From Phragmitibacter sp965284365 (GTDB lineage Bacteria; Verrucomicrobiota; Verrucomicrobiia; Verrucomicrobiales; Verrucomicrobiaceae), in contig OZ260079.1 of assembly GCA_965284365.1 (NCBI GenBank), positions 3,906,001 through 3,970,000 on the forward strand: a stretch of 64,000 nucleotides of DNA. The letters run 5' to 3'. A model generated the notes under the pieces. It did no database searches and was not told where the DNA came from. It saw only the letters and a list, made by a program, of their open reading frames with translations. The translations under genes and the position numbers were made by a program. This document shows positions 1 to 8,202 of the stretch, piece after piece. Numbering within the stretch: the stretch's first letter is position 1; every line of letters starts with the position of its first letter.

Positions 1-141
1 GTACTGCTTGTCCTTCACCAGCCGCTCGATGAGTTCACCATGTCGGGGCACCATCGACCATGAGAGGCCCACGCATGTGGCAATGAGCACCGCCATGAGA
101 GGCAAAGGCAAAACTCGAGGTGGACGATGATCGGAGAGCAT
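1..141 (-). CDS. Membrane-anchored protein, N-terminal 47 codons only; possibly PelB-like
   Basis: Too short for most ORF callers because the window edge cuts it. It starts with ATG at 141, 13 bases after the stop of the PelA-like gene, and stays open to base 1. The visible protein has a charged N-terminus, one hydrophobic helix (about residues 12-30, LPLPLMAVLIATCVGLSW) and then GELIERLVKDKQY, which reads like the first helix of a TPR. In known pel operons pelA is followed by pelB, a TPR plus outer-membrane porin protein, so a PelB-like product is a reasonable inference from order and this short start. No clear Shine-Dalgarno sequence precedes it, so translation may be coupled to the upstream gene. 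Confidence 0.5.
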   Translation of the reverse strand, partial: MLSDHRPPRVLPLPLMAVLIATCVGLSWSMVPRHGELIERLVKDKQY

Positions 142-154
142 GCGAGGCGGGGGG

Positions 155-2386
155 TCAATCAGTGCGGATTTGCACCTGCGCGTCGTCAGGGAGTGTTAAG
201 GACAAGCGGCCTGCACCGTCTGCCGTGATGGTGGAAGATTTTCCATTCACGGTTAGGTTGCTTGAAGCACCAGGAGACAGGCCGCCAAAAATCATCTCTA
301 CGGGTCTGAAATCCTTCACCCGGAAGTCCCAATCGCCTGATGAGAACTTACGCCACGCGATGTCGGCGGAGCTTTCCACGAGATACAGGCCTGCAGCCGA
401 AGGCGTCTCTGAGTCGGTCATCGCGATTTCCGTGGAACGCTGCCCGGAGGTGTGGATGAAGATTTGGTCTCCGACCTGATTGTAACCTGTTACACCTTTG
501 CAGCGTTTCAAATCGGGTTTCCCAAGCCAGGCAGGCAGGCGAAAGGTGCGCTGCCAACCTTCGTTCCGAATGAGCCAGTGGCGTGGCCCCAACTCCGATA
601 TCTCTGTCTGCTGGGAGTCCCTGGTCAGTTGCACAAAGTCCTTTGCTGTGACGCTGTGGAGCTTCTGTTCCATGGCCCAGGCGTGGATTTTTTCCACAGC
701 GCGCAGGGAGCTCAAATAAGTGGCTGAATAGAAGTGGTAGTAAGCATTTACCGGCTTGAGGCGACGCGGGGTCTCTGTTCGTTCAAAGGTGTCAATTACG
801 TCCGCGAATCCGCCATAAAAGGGGCCATTGAAGCCGTTGGCATACATGAACTCATTCTGATTGCTGGCGTATACTTGAAGCTCATTGTCCCACCACATGG
901 TACGAGGAGCCACTCCGGAGATTCCGGGGTATAAGCGGGAGATAATGGTGTTCCCACCATTGAGATTTTCGAGGCCGAGTTCTCGGACTGCCCGGATAGC
1001 GGCAGGCCCTGGACGGCAGTTCCCGCTCCAAAGCACGAGTTCACAGAGCTTGCCTTTTGGCGCCAGCTCCTTGTTGATGTAATCCACTGAACCCTTGATC
1101 TCCGTGTCGAGAATCATGCGCGGGTAGCCGATCTCCGGTTTGATGGGTAGAGCAGGCTCATCATAGACGCCCGGGTTTGGATCCTTGGGCTCCCAGATGT
1201 AAGGGTGGCTAAATGTGTGGGACGCGACCTGAACATTGGGCAGCGCGAAGATGCTACGAGCAGTCTCCAGGAAGCGGGGAACGTTCTTGTAATCCAGTCC
1301 CTCTGCGACCGCCTGAATGTCGGCAGTCACCACTGAAACGGTAATGGGGAAGGGGAATACTTTTAAGATTCGGTCTCGTATCACTTCACTACAGAGAGGA
1401 TGCCCTTTGTGCTCAGCTGTGGACGCGAAACCATCGCCGTCGATGTGGCTGTAGAACATTCGCCTGCCATCGCGGGTGCTCGTGTCCGGAGCCGGAAATA
1501 CGCCCAGAGGTTTCAGCCAAGTCGAAAGGAAGACATACGGGTCGGCGTAGAAAAGGGAATTATCCGCCGAGGCCCGCAGTGCGACGTACGGCTCCAGCCA
1601 CATGCCGCCCCAAGAAGTGAGATAGACCGGATCGAAGCGGGCTGCGGTTCCGTCTGCATTTTCGCCAGTCAAAGAGATAAACACCCTCGCTTTGTCGGGC
1701 GCCTGTAGATCATGGAATTCTGCCTGTCGGGGAGTTACGGGTGTCTCAGGCCGGATGAACGACTCATCGGCATTCTTGATGTGCACCTTGTCGACACCTG
1801 GGAGCAGAGTGGTGCTACCGTTCAGGCCGAGACTTTCTTTGAGCTTCTCTACGACCTCTTCCTGTGAGAATGGGAAAGCGCCCGCGAAGAGCAGAGGGAT
1901 TTTCGCTTTGTTTGCTTTGAGCAGCCATTCCGCCACCGCGTCTTCCTGCGCTGGGGGAATGTCGAGTTCTCCGTCAGTGATAATGGCGGCGACACCGTCT
2001 GGAAGCGGCGAGGGCGGAGGGGCCTTTCCGATGTCATGATAGATGACTTCATAACCCAGCCATTCCAAAGGTGTCTGGAGCAGTTCTCCAGTCAGGGTAT
2101 CGATAGGCCAGGTAGCTGGCTTCTCCGTGACTTTCTCATCCCATCCAAACAACACCAGTACGCGTCGCGCGATGGGGCGTGCGTGTGAGTTGAGCTCAGT
2201 CGCCGGTGGGGGGGCTGTCTGTGTCGTGGCGGACGAACTGATGCAGAGCTGGGCGGCCAACGCAGCCACCGTGATCAACAGAGCTTTTATCGATGTTGAT
2301 CGTCGAGATAACTGAAGTTTTGACGCTGTGGCCGTGTGATTCGCAAAAGCGCCGAGCTGAATCTTTGCTCTTCCGGTTTTCACCAC
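155..2386 (-). CDS. PelA-like polysaccharide deacetylase
   Basis: Secreted protein of 743 residues. A hydrophobic export helix lies at about residues 33-52. Residues 74-190 (RRVLVLFGWDEK onward) look like the Rossmann/flavodoxin-like domain seen in PelA. Residues 308-400 carry the carbohydrate esterase 4 signature: SHIDGDGF, with Asp316 and Asp318 as candidate catalytic base and metal ligand, and ASHTFSHPYIWEP, with His390 and His394 as the metal pair. CE4 deacetylases of the Pel system remove acetyl groups from the secreted GalNAc/GlcNAc-rich polysaccharide. It lacks the long N-terminal glycoside hydrolase domain of Pseudomonas PelA. The start used here is GTG; no better in-frame ATG precedes the export helix. 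The following gene, cut by the window edge, lies 13 bases away in the same direction. A deacetylase of another exopolysaccharide locus is the alternative. Confidence 0.75.
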   Translation of the reverse strand: MVKTGRAKIQLGAFANHTATASKLQLSRRSTSIKALLITVAALAAQLCISSSATTQTAPPPATELNSHARPIARRVLVLFGWDEKVTEKPATWPIDTLTGELLQTPLEWLGYEVIYHDIGKAPPPSPLPDGVAAIITDGELDIPPAQEDAVAEWLLKANKAKIPLLFAGAFPFSQEEVVEKLKESLGLNGSTTLLPGVDKVHIKNADESFIRPETPVTPRQAEFHDLQAPDKARVFISLTGENADGTAARFDPVYLTSWGGMWLEPYVALRASADNSLFYADPYVFLSTWLKPLGVFPAPDTSTRDGRRMFYSHIDGDGFASTAEHKGHPLCSEVIRDRILKVFPFPITVSVVTADIQAVAEGLDYKNVPRFLETARSIFALPNVQVASHTFSHPYIWEPKDPNPGVYDEPALPIKPEIGYPRMILDTEIKGSVDYINKELAPKGKLCELVLWSGNCRPGPAAIRAVRELGLENLNGGNTIISRLYPGISGVAPRTMWWDNELQVYASNQNEFMYANGFNGPFYGGFADVIDTFERTETPRRLKPVNAYYHFYSATYLSSLRAVEKIHAWAMEQKLHSVTAKDFVQLTRDSQQTEISELGPRHWLIRNEGWQRTFRLPAWLGKPDLKRCKGVTGYNQVGDQIFIHTSGQRSTEIAMTDSETPSAAGLYLVESSADIAWRKFSSGDWDFRVKDFRPVEMIFGGLSPGASSNLTVNGKSSTITADGAGRLSLTLPDDAQVQIRTD

Positions 2387-2576
2387 AGGCCAGAACTTTT
2401 GCAGATTCTAGAATATTTTCAATATTAAGTCGCAATTCCATTAACATTTTAACCCCTAGAATTCCGTACGACACCGATCTGCTCAAAGATTGGTGGGAAT
2501 GATGCCAGATGAAGGCATTTGCTGCAGGCATCGGCGTTGCCGGGCGTCAATGCAGAAATCGCGAACTGGAACTGAC

Positions 2577-4037
2577 TTAAACCGCTTCCGCAGGCTTTTC
2601 AGGCTTGGGCTCATCCTCGCCATCATCGGCTTCTTTTACTTCGGGAAGCTGCCGGAAATGCAGTTGGGAAACGCGATGCGCCTCCACCTTGGTGGCAGTA
2701 ACCTCGTAGTTCACGATTTTGAGGGTCTCGCCCTGCTTGGGGAAATGGCCTAGTTCGTGGGTGACATAGCCACCGATGGTAGTGACTTCGTCGCTTTCGA
2801 GGTCGAGATCGGTAAGTTCGTTCAATTCATAGAGATTAAGCGAACCTTCGACTTCAAACTCCATTTCGTTGAGGCGGCGAAACTCCGGCTTTTCAGCAAT
2901 GTCGAATTCGTCCTGGATATCGCCCACGATCTCTTCGACCACATTGTCCAACGTGACTATACCGACGCCGCCGCCGAACTCGTCGACTGCCAAGGCCAAA
3001 TGCACATGCTTTTCCAGGAAAAAGCGCAGCAACTTATCAATAGGCATCATCTCTGGAACCAGGAGGAGATCCCGTTTGATGCGGCGCAGGTCCTTGGTCT
3101 TTTCCGGTTCCTGCACCAGACGCAGGATGTCCTTGATGTGGATCAGGCCGATCGCATGGTCCAAATGCCCTTCTACAAGAGGGAACCGTGTGTGTTTGGA
3201 CTCGAGAGCAATCTTGATATTGGTCTCAAAGGGTTCATCCACGACAAGTGAAACCACCTTGCGCCGAGGCGTCATAACATCGCGAACATAGCGATCGTTC
3301 AAGGCCAGGGCGTTTAGCACAATGCTCTTCTCCGTTTCCGTCACTTCTTCAGAGCGCTGGCTTTCGGAGACAATATGCTTGAGTTCTTCCTCAGAGTGAA
3401 CGCGTTCACTTTCGCCTACGGGGTCGACCTTGAAGAGCACTTTCAGCAGCCAGTTGGCCGCGCCATTTAAAATGAAAATAGCTGGCTTCAACAGGATGTA
3501 AAATGCGTGCAGCGGCCGGGCGATTATGAGCGTCGTCGGAAGGGATTTCCGGATAGCCAGAGACTTTGGGGTCAATTCACCGAGAACAACATGCAGGAAA
3601 GTAACGACGGCATAGGCCACACCGATGGATATGCCATGTACGACGGCATCGCTTTGAATCCCAGCCATGAATAGCAACGGCTGCATCATGTGAGCGATAT
3701 ACGGCTCACCCAACATACCCAGTGCGATACTCGCCAGCGTGATGCCCAACTGGGTCGCGGACAGATATGCGTCCAGATGTTTGGTCAGATTCCTGGCAAA
3801 CTTTGCGCTGGTGTTGCCTTCATTGATTTCTTCCTGGAGCTGGCTGTCCCGAACCTTGACTAGGGCAAACTCAGCAGCCACGAAGAATCCATTGAGCAGC
3901 ACGAAAAAGAGAACAACTCCGGCATTCCAGATGGTTTCCCAAGCGGTCAGGGTCCATACGCGGACGAGATCCTGTGAGTCGCTGCTGCTCATGGCAAGCA
4001 CAGAGAAGTCAAAAAGCCCGTTCATGAACAATGGCAA
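2577..4037 (-). CDS. CNNM/CorC-type membrane protein with CBS pair
   Basis: Member of the HlyC/CorC (CNNM) family, 486 residues. After a short cytosolic start there is a four-helix DUF21 membrane region (about 35-215) with the typical segment VLFFVLLNGFFVAAEFALVK. A tandem CBS pair follows (about 235-355; RYVRDVMTPRRKVVSL and HAIGLIHIKDIL are characteristic), and then a C-terminal CorC_HlyC domain (about 370-450; EMEFEVEGSLNLYELNE). Family members are linked to magnesium/cobalt homeostasis or Na-dependent Mg export. The old name haemolysin is misleading. The tail is rich in Glu, Lys and Pro. It stands upstream of the PelA-like gene on the same strand, but a 190-base AT-rich gap suggests separate transcription. 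An internal Met (residue 16) could be the true start. Confidence 0.9.
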   Translation of the reverse strand: MPLFMNGLFDFSVLAMSSSDSQDLVRVWTLTAWETIWNAGVVLFFVLLNGFFVAAEFALVKVRDSQLQEEINEGNTSAKFARNLTKHLDAYLSATQLGITLASIALGMLGEPYIAHMMQPLLFMAGIQSDAVVHGISIGVAYAVVTFLHVVLGELTPKSLAIRKSLPTTLIIARPLHAFYILLKPAIFILNGAANWLLKVLFKVDPVGESERVHSEEELKHIVSESQRSEEVTETEKSIVLNALALNDRYVRDVMTPRRKVVSLVVDEPFETNIKIALESKHTRFPLVEGHLDHAIGLIHIKDILRLVQEPEKTKDLRRIKRDLLLVPEMMPIDKLLRFFLEKHVHLALAVDEFGGGVGIVTLDNVVEEIVGDIQDEFDIAEKPEFRRLNEMEFEVEGSLNLYELNELTDLDLESDEVTTIGGYVTHELGHFPKQGETLKIVNYEVTATKVEAHRVSQLHFRQLPEVKEADDGEDEPKPEKPAEAV

Positions 4038-4082
4038 GAAAATGCCGCGCTAAGCCGGGCGGTAGCTGGGAGAGTGACTGAT

Positions 4083-4334
4083 CTAAAGTTTTTCATAAGA
4101 GCCATCGCTGCGCTTCTCCAAAATAGTGAAGCCAGCGCTTTTGGCATCGGATACTGACAATGGTTTGGCGATTCTAGGGGTATTCACCGGCATGATCACT
4201 TTCCGCACTGGATGACGGCAGAGGGGGCATTCGGTGAGAGGAGGCCGGCTCAGAGGACGTCGCAAATCGAACCCTTTCCGGCAGCGGAGGCAGCCTTCTT
4301 CGGGATTGACGGCGATGTAGTGATAGATCGGCAT
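4083..4334 (-). CDS. FmdB-type zinc ribbon protein
   Basis: Small protein of 83 residues when started at the ATG giving MPIYHYIAVNPEEGC, which matches the usual FmdB start MPIYEY. Two CxxC pairs (CLRC and CPLC), about 24 residues apart, form the predicted zinc ribbon. The rest is basic and has no membrane segment. Family members are often named putative regulatory proteins, but no general molecular role is established. A longer reading from 4367 would run through the terminator hairpin of the upstream rpsN gene, which argues for the shorter start. No Shine-Dalgarno is visible in front of this ATG, so expression may depend on readthrough from rpsN. Confidence 0.85.
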   Translation of the reverse strand: MPIYHYIAVNPEEGCLRCRKGFDLRRPLSRPPLTECPLCRHPVRKVIMPVNTPRIAKPLSVSDAKSAGFTILEKRSDGSYEKL

Positions 4335-4340
4335 CCGGGC

Positions 4341-4372
4341 AAAACAAAGGTGCTGCCGAAGCAGCACCTTTG
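4341..4372 (-). terminator. Rho-independent terminator of rpsN with UUCG loop
   Basis: A perfect 12-bp stem (CAAAGGTGCTGC paired with GCAGCACCTTTG at 4345-4356 and 4361-4372). Read on the minus strand the loop is TTCG, the extra-stable UUCG tetraloop, and the stem is followed by TTTTG. It lies 29 bases after the rpsN stop and its tail ends seven bases before the FmdB start codon. Confidence 0.85.
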
Positions 4373-4401
4373 CAAAAGCAATTCTGATTCCAAAAAGCGT
4401 A

Positions 4402-4671
4402 CTACCAGCTGGACTTCGTCACCCCGGGGATCATGCCATGGGAAGCGAGTTCGCGGAAAGTCATACGGGACATCTCAAAACGGCGCATGAAAGCACGGCG
4501 GCGACCTGAGACGCGGCAGCGGTTAACCAGACGAGTTGGGCTCGCGTCACGGGGGAGCATGGAGAGGCCAACGTAGTCACCCTTCGCCTTCAACTCAGCA
4601 CGGAGTTTGGCGAATTTTTCGACAGTATTTTGTTTGCGTTTGTTGCGTTCGAGCCAGCAGGTCTTTGCCAT
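4402..4671 (-). CDS. rpsN: 30S ribosomal protein S14
   Basis: Ribosomal protein of the 30S head, 89 residues, starting at MAKTCWLERNKRK. The C-terminal block is diagnostic: RCRVSGRRRAFMRRFEMSR followed by FRELASHGMIPGV. It is the zinc-independent long form, because it lacks the CxxC...CxxC pair of the short form. A standalone locus outside the S10/spc operon fits a form found separately, though only this window is visible. An upstream in-frame start at 4728 would add 19 residues unlike any S14, so the inner ATG is chosen. A strong terminator follows. Confidence 0.96.
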   Translation of the reverse strand: MAKTCWLERNKRKQNTVEKFAKLRAELKAKGDYVGLSMLPRDASPTRLVNRCRVSGRRRAFMRRFEMSRMTFRELASHGMIPGVTKSSW

Positions 4672-4895
4672 AGAGCCATGCAGATTAGCAGGGAGCCTTC
4701 CTTGTGCAAGTGAAAAAACCTTCGTCAAAACGGCTATTGCGCATTTTTAATACCAATACCGATTACAGGCGTAACAGGATATTGTCCCAGCCCTTGAATG
4801 CATCTTTCAAATTGCTCCACATCTAAGCAATTTATTTAGAATCTAGGGGCTCAAATATTGACAAAATTTGGTGTCGTGAGACACTCCACGTCCCA

Positions 4896-6125
4896 ATGTT
4901 TCGACAGATTTTCCGACGGGTGATTGCCAGATGTTTGATATTTGGTCTGCTGGCGAGTGCCACATCCCACCTATTAGCTAATCAAGAAGAGCCTTCCGTT
5001 CCACCGCCAGCAGGTTCCGCCGCAGAGGTTTCTGGGAAGGTTTATCATTGCAAGCCCGGACCTTGGGGCAATTTGTCCTATTACTATATTTTCTTAGAGG
5101 CCCCGCAGGACTTTGTGGATCGATTTCCTCTGCCGAATTCCGTGACGAAGTGGATATTCCCCGGCGAAACCGTAGAGGGTTTGCGGACATTGTTCACCAT
5201 GGCGGGCTTTCCCGCGTCGTTGCAGGAGCACCTGCTCGACGAGAACCGGCTTAAGCGAGCTGATAACTCTATTGCCATTTTTCCCCGTTTGGCTGATCTC
5301 GAAGCCATGACTCCGGAACAACGAGAGATCATTTACAGCGTCCTTGCGAAGGCGGACATCAACGAGTTTTACAAAAATCCCATTTTTATTACAGGTAGCA
5401 GTGTGGAGGATTGGCTGAAGGGGACAGATCTTCGTCCGGAAATTGTGGAGAAGATCAGCCAATTTACCTACAAGCGCGGCGAGGCGCTCGCTTTCAGTGA
5501 CTTGTCTGCTGTGCTCAATTATGTGCAGTCTGACAAAGAAGCGCATGCGCTTTTCAAAACTGTGACGCGCTACCGCACGATGATTGTTAGTTTGAAAGTT
5601 TCGCGCGAATCGGACATTCAGGGTGTCGCTAACTACTGGACTGGCCGTAACCGCTATAAGGACATTTTGCCTATTTTGAGTTCCGTTGCTGAAAACGAAG
5701 AAGTGGCGACTATCGACGTCATTCACTTGCTGCCGTCCATGGCGAGGCGTTATCTTTATACTTTTCCCGCACTGGAACTGGCCTTCATGGGGCGAATGCC
5801 GGACTGTCACTGGACTTCACTGAACTTCTTCAACCACTGGGCGAAGCAGTATTTTCTGGATACCCGCCTGGCCTCTAGTGCGGTCCTTGAGAATTATGAC
5901 CGGGTCTCTCCACCCTATGAGTTTGGCGATGTGCTCATGCTGATGGACGCTTCTACCAGCGCTGCCTTCCACTCTTGTGTGTATATTGCCGATGACATTG
6001 TCTTCACGAAAAACGGAGAGAATTTGGTTTCCCCATGGATATTCATGAAGCTGAACGACGTGAAGAAGATTTACTTTGCCAGCGCTCAGCGTGGCAAGGT
6101 GCAGGGCTTCAGGCTCAAGCCGTGA
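4896..6125 (+). CDS. Secreted protein, unknown; possible NlpC/papain-like C-terminal domain
   Basis: 409 residues with a signal peptide (hydrophobic 11-28, then SHLLANQEEP). The bulk (about 40-290) matches no family I recognise. The C-terminal 110 residues contain GRMPDCHWTSLNFFN, with Cys304 at the start of a helix, then YEFGDVLMLMD, then FHSCVYIADDIVFTKNG, with His359 starting a strand, and a PW pair. This order (Cys at a helix start, a 'GD' strand, His on the next strand) resembles NlpC/P60 and CHAP papain-fold hydrolases, so a cell-wall or amide hydrolase activity is conceivable. That is inference from pattern, not a family match. It stands alone and is followed by a weak hairpin. Confidence 0.6.
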   Translation: MFRQIFRRVIARCLIFGLLASATSHLLANQEEPSVPPPAGSAAEVSGKVYHCKPGPWGNLSYYYIFLEAPQDFVDRFPLPNSVTKWIFPGETVEGLRTLFTMAGFPASLQEHLLDENRLKRADNSIAIFPRLADLEAMTPEQREIIYSVLAKADINEFYKNPIFITGSSVEDWLKGTDLRPEIVEKISQFTYKRGEALAFSDLSAVLNYVQSDKEAHALFKTVTRYRTMIVSLKVSRESDIQGVANYWTGRNRYKDILPILSSVAENEEVATIDVIHLLPSMARRYLYTFPALELAFMGRMPDCHWTSLNFFNHWAKQYFLDTRLASSAVLENYDRVSPPYEFGDVLMLMDASTSAAFHSCVYIADDIVFTKNGENLVSPWIFMKLNDVKKIYFASAQRGKVQGFRLKP

Positions 6126-6148
6126 GCCAACCGAATGGCATTCGATTC

Positions 6149-6177
6149 AGCCCCATTTGGCATTGGGGGGCTTTGTG
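6149..6177 (+). terminator. Possible weak terminator after the 4896 gene
   Basis: AGCCCC (6149-6154) pairs with GGGGCT (6167-6172) across a 12-base loop, followed by TTGTG. It lies 24 bases after the stop codon, but the T-tract is poor. Confidence 0.35.
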
Positions 6178-6244
6178 AGCAGATCAGCGGCTTCCGCTAG
6201 AGCATGCAGAAGGTCATTTTGGATACGCTGCAGAGTTGCAAGGC

Positions 6245-6277
6245 AAAAAAAGTGGCAACCGGTAAAGGTTGCCACTT
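6245..6277 (-). terminator. Rho-independent terminator of the RRM protein gene
   Basis: A perfect 11-bp stem, AAGTGGCAACC (6250-6260) with GGTTGCCACTT (6267-6277) and a 6-base loop. On the minus strand it runs into seven T residues (A-run 6245-6251). It lies about 72 bases after the stop of the RRM gene. Confidence 0.85.
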
Positions 6278-6349
6278 CAAATATTATCCGGTGCTTAGCG
6301 GCTGACTGGTATCCCAACATGGAATCCAAATCCGGTCAGCAATAGGAGC

Positions 6350-6838
6350 TCACTCCCACTCGCCGCCGCCACCACCAAAGTCGTTACCACGCTTGCCGCG
6401 GTCCCAGGTGCGCTTCTCTTTGTCGCGGTAGCCGCCACCACCGCCGCCGCCGCCACCACCGCCTTTGTAACCGCCGCCGCCGCCACCACCCTTGTAGCCG
6501 CCGCCGCCACCACCACCACCACCGCCGGGGCCTTTGAAGCCACCACCGCCGCCGCCGCCACCCCCACCACCCGGGCGAGGTGTGAAGGGACGTTCTTCAC
6601 GTGGACGAGCTTCCACGACCTTAAGAGGGCGTCCGGAAACTTCGATATTGTTCAAACCATTGATCGCGGCACGAGCCTCGTCATCATTGGGCATTTCGAC
6701 GAAAGCAAATCCACGCGAGCGGCCCGTCTCCCGGTCCAGAATGATGCGTGCGTGGGAAACCAGCCCATAGCGCTCAAACGCCTCGCGTAACTCGTTGTCG
6801 GTCAGGTTATAAGAGAGGTTACTGACGTATAGATTCAT
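6350..6838 (-). CDS. Glycine-rich RRM RNA-binding protein
   Basis: 162 residues: one RNA-recognition motif (about 1-80) followed by a Gly-rich tail. RNP2 is LYVSNL (residues 3-8) and RNP1 is RGFAFVEM (about 42-49), with the aromatic residues that stack on RNA bases. Residues 90-160 are runs of Gly broken by Lys-Gly, Tyr-Lys and Tyr-Arg, a low-complexity RNA-binding or condensate-forming tail. Such single-RRM plus glycine proteins in cyanobacteria and other bacteria are often cold-induced, probably acting as RNA chaperones. The gene has its own candidate promoter and a strong terminator, so it is monocistronic. The Gly codons form near-repeats of GGN in the DNA, which may vary in length by slippage. 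Confidence 0.93.
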   Translation of the reverse strand: MNLYVSNLSYNLTDNELREAFERYGLVSHARIILDRETGRSRGFAFVEMPNDDEARAAINGLNNIEVSGRPLKVVEARPREERPFTPRPGGGGGGGGGGGFKGPGGGGGGGGGGYKGGGGGGGYKGGGGGGGGGGGYRDKEKRTWDRGKRGNDFGGGGGEWE

Positions 6839-6940
6839 TTGATGTCTTTAGCGGATGCCATGTCTACCTGTACTACGTGATTCGATTCATGGCATAACCT
6901 GAATACACTGATAGTTGTCGCGAAAAAACGAGACGGGTGC

Positions 6941-6970
6941 CATGTATGCGATTTTAGCGCATATTGTCAA
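6941..6970 (-). promoter_or_regulatory. Candidate promoter of the RRM protein gene
   Basis: On the minus strand a perfect -35 box TTGACA (complement of 6965-6970) is followed after 17-18 bases by TACATG/ATACAT (6941-6947) as a partial -10. It lies about 100 bases before the start codon, leaving a leader that could hold cold-shock type control, although no clear structure was seen. Confidence 0.45.
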
Positions 6971-7002
6971 GACTTTTGAACAAGCCTGCGCGGAATCGTT
7001 TT

Positions 7003-7479
7003 TTAGTAGAGCAAAAGGGCTATCTCACTGTCGGTGAGCGCACTCGTGTCACCTTGGGCTAGCAGGACGCTTAGCTGATCCACATTGTCCAATTCCGAAG
7101 CTACGGCAGTATCCGCCTGAAGCTCTGTGCCGGCCTCAGGAACAGAAGGGGTAACGCCATCCACCGGGGTAGAGTCAGCGTCTGGAACCGACACGTGAAC
7201 AACACTGCGAGGGGTAACATCTTCAGTGACCGGATTTTGTGTCAGATTGAAGGCCAAAAAGAGCGAAAGCGCCACCAATGCCGCTGCACCTGTGTAGGCG
7301 GCCGGGCGTAAGGTGAAAGGCTCCAACCAGCGGGTAAGGCTACTCCAGAAACCGGCTTCCGCCTGTGGCTCCTGCCGGATGGCGCGCATCACATTTTGCG
7401 TAAAGTTCGAACGCGGCTCTACGTGCCGGGCTTTGCCGAGCAGGTCATAGAGAGGGTCGTCTTTGGAGAAGGGTTCCAT
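7003..7479 (-). CDS. Small single-span membrane protein, anti-sigma-like layout
   Basis: 158 residues. The cytosolic N-terminus (1-58) contains DPLYDLLGKARHVEPRSNFTQNVMRAI. A single membrane helix follows at about 60-80 (AAYTGAAALVALSLFLAFNL), then an acidic, Ser/Thr/Val-rich outer tail. Short proteins with this architecture often lie next to ECF sigma factor genes and behave like anti-sigma factors, but no sigma factor gene is present here and no zinc-binding HxxxCxxC motif is seen. I do not recognise a family. Its start faces the divergent lipoprotein gene at 7657 across a 177-base spacer. Confidence 0.7.
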   Translation of the reverse strand: MEPFSKDDPLYDLLGKARHVEPRSNFTQNVMRAIRQEPQAEAGFWSSLTRWLEPFTLRPAAYTGAAALVALSLFLAFNLTQNPVTEDVTPRSVVHVSVPDADSTPVDGVTPSVPEAGTELQADTAVASELDNVDQLSVLLAQGDTSALTDSEIALLLY

Positions 7480-7656
7480 GGCTATGCTAGTTTAACGCCG
7501 GAACATAAAATCGGTTGCGGACATTCTCACGAAGTTTTTCGGTCTTTGAATGCTCCAGGGCAAATCTCAGACCAAGGGCGTCATTAAAATCAGGGAAAAT
7601 CCGCTGCTGACGTTTGCTGGCATTCCTGCAGACGTGATGTTAGAGGAGAGCCGCTA

Positions 7657-8187
7657 ATGAATCCTATGATGGGGCAACGTGTTTGGTTTCAATTCTTTAC
7701 TGTGGCGCTGGGCGCTTCGGTGCTTCTCTTTTTGGCAGCCTGTGACTCCGGGGAGCCCAATGAGGTGCCGCTCGAAGAATATGAAGGGCCTATTGGAGAA
7801 GCCGTGGTCAGGTTTCTGGTCAAAAACGTACCGGTCATCAATCCGGACGTACCCAAGGTTTATACAGTGGTGAAAGGGGAGCGATTGAAAAGCACGAGCA
7901 CCGCCTTCGTGAAGAGAATGGACGATCTCAAGCTGACTTTTATCAGCGGGGAGGTGCTCACCATGCGGGACCCGGACCGCACGATAGTCGACCCTCGCAG
8001 TGGTCTGGCGCCTGTGACGTTACAGATCACCAAGATCAAGCGGGCAGGTTCGGATGCCTATGAGGTGATCACCGGCTGGGCTTATAAGAAGAACTTCGAA
8101 CGCTGGTTGCTTCGTGTGGAGGCGGAGGGAGACGCATTCCGTGTAGAGAAGCGGGAGCGGCTGGAAGGCAATTACGTGGCACCTTGA
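7657..8187 (+). CDS. Predicted lipoprotein of unknown function
   Basis: 176 residues. The N-terminus is a type II signal peptide ending in the lipobox LAAC (about residues 27-30), so the mature protein should be anchored to a membrane from Cys30. A GAGAG ribosome-binding stretch lies just before the ATG (GAGGAGAGCCGCTA). The mature part is a mixed alpha/beta domain with many Lys, Arg and Asp residues and no motif that I recognise. It converges with the glycosyltransferase gene, with only 15 bases between the stops. Confidence 0.75.
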   Translation: MNPMMGQRVWFQFFTVALGASVLLFLAACDSGEPNEVPLEEYEGPIGEAVVRFLVKNVPVINPDVPKVYTVVKGERLKSTSTAFVKRMDDLKLTFISGEVLTMRDPDRTIVDPRSGLAPVTLQITKIKRAGSDAYEVITGWAYKKNFERWLLRVEAEGDAFRVEKRERLEGNYVAP

Positions 8188-8202
8188 AGACTCGCTCGGT
8201 CA

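Noticed and set aside
4858..4884. TTGACA and a GTGTC-GTGA-GACAC hairpin before the 4896 gene
   Set aside because: No -10 box at proper distance and a stem of only five base pairs, so neither a promoter nor a regulator site can be supported.
6430..6590. Triplet repeats of CCG/CCA type, considered as a CRISPR or satellite
   Set aside because: They are the codons of the Gly-rich tail of the RRM protein; no spacer pattern.
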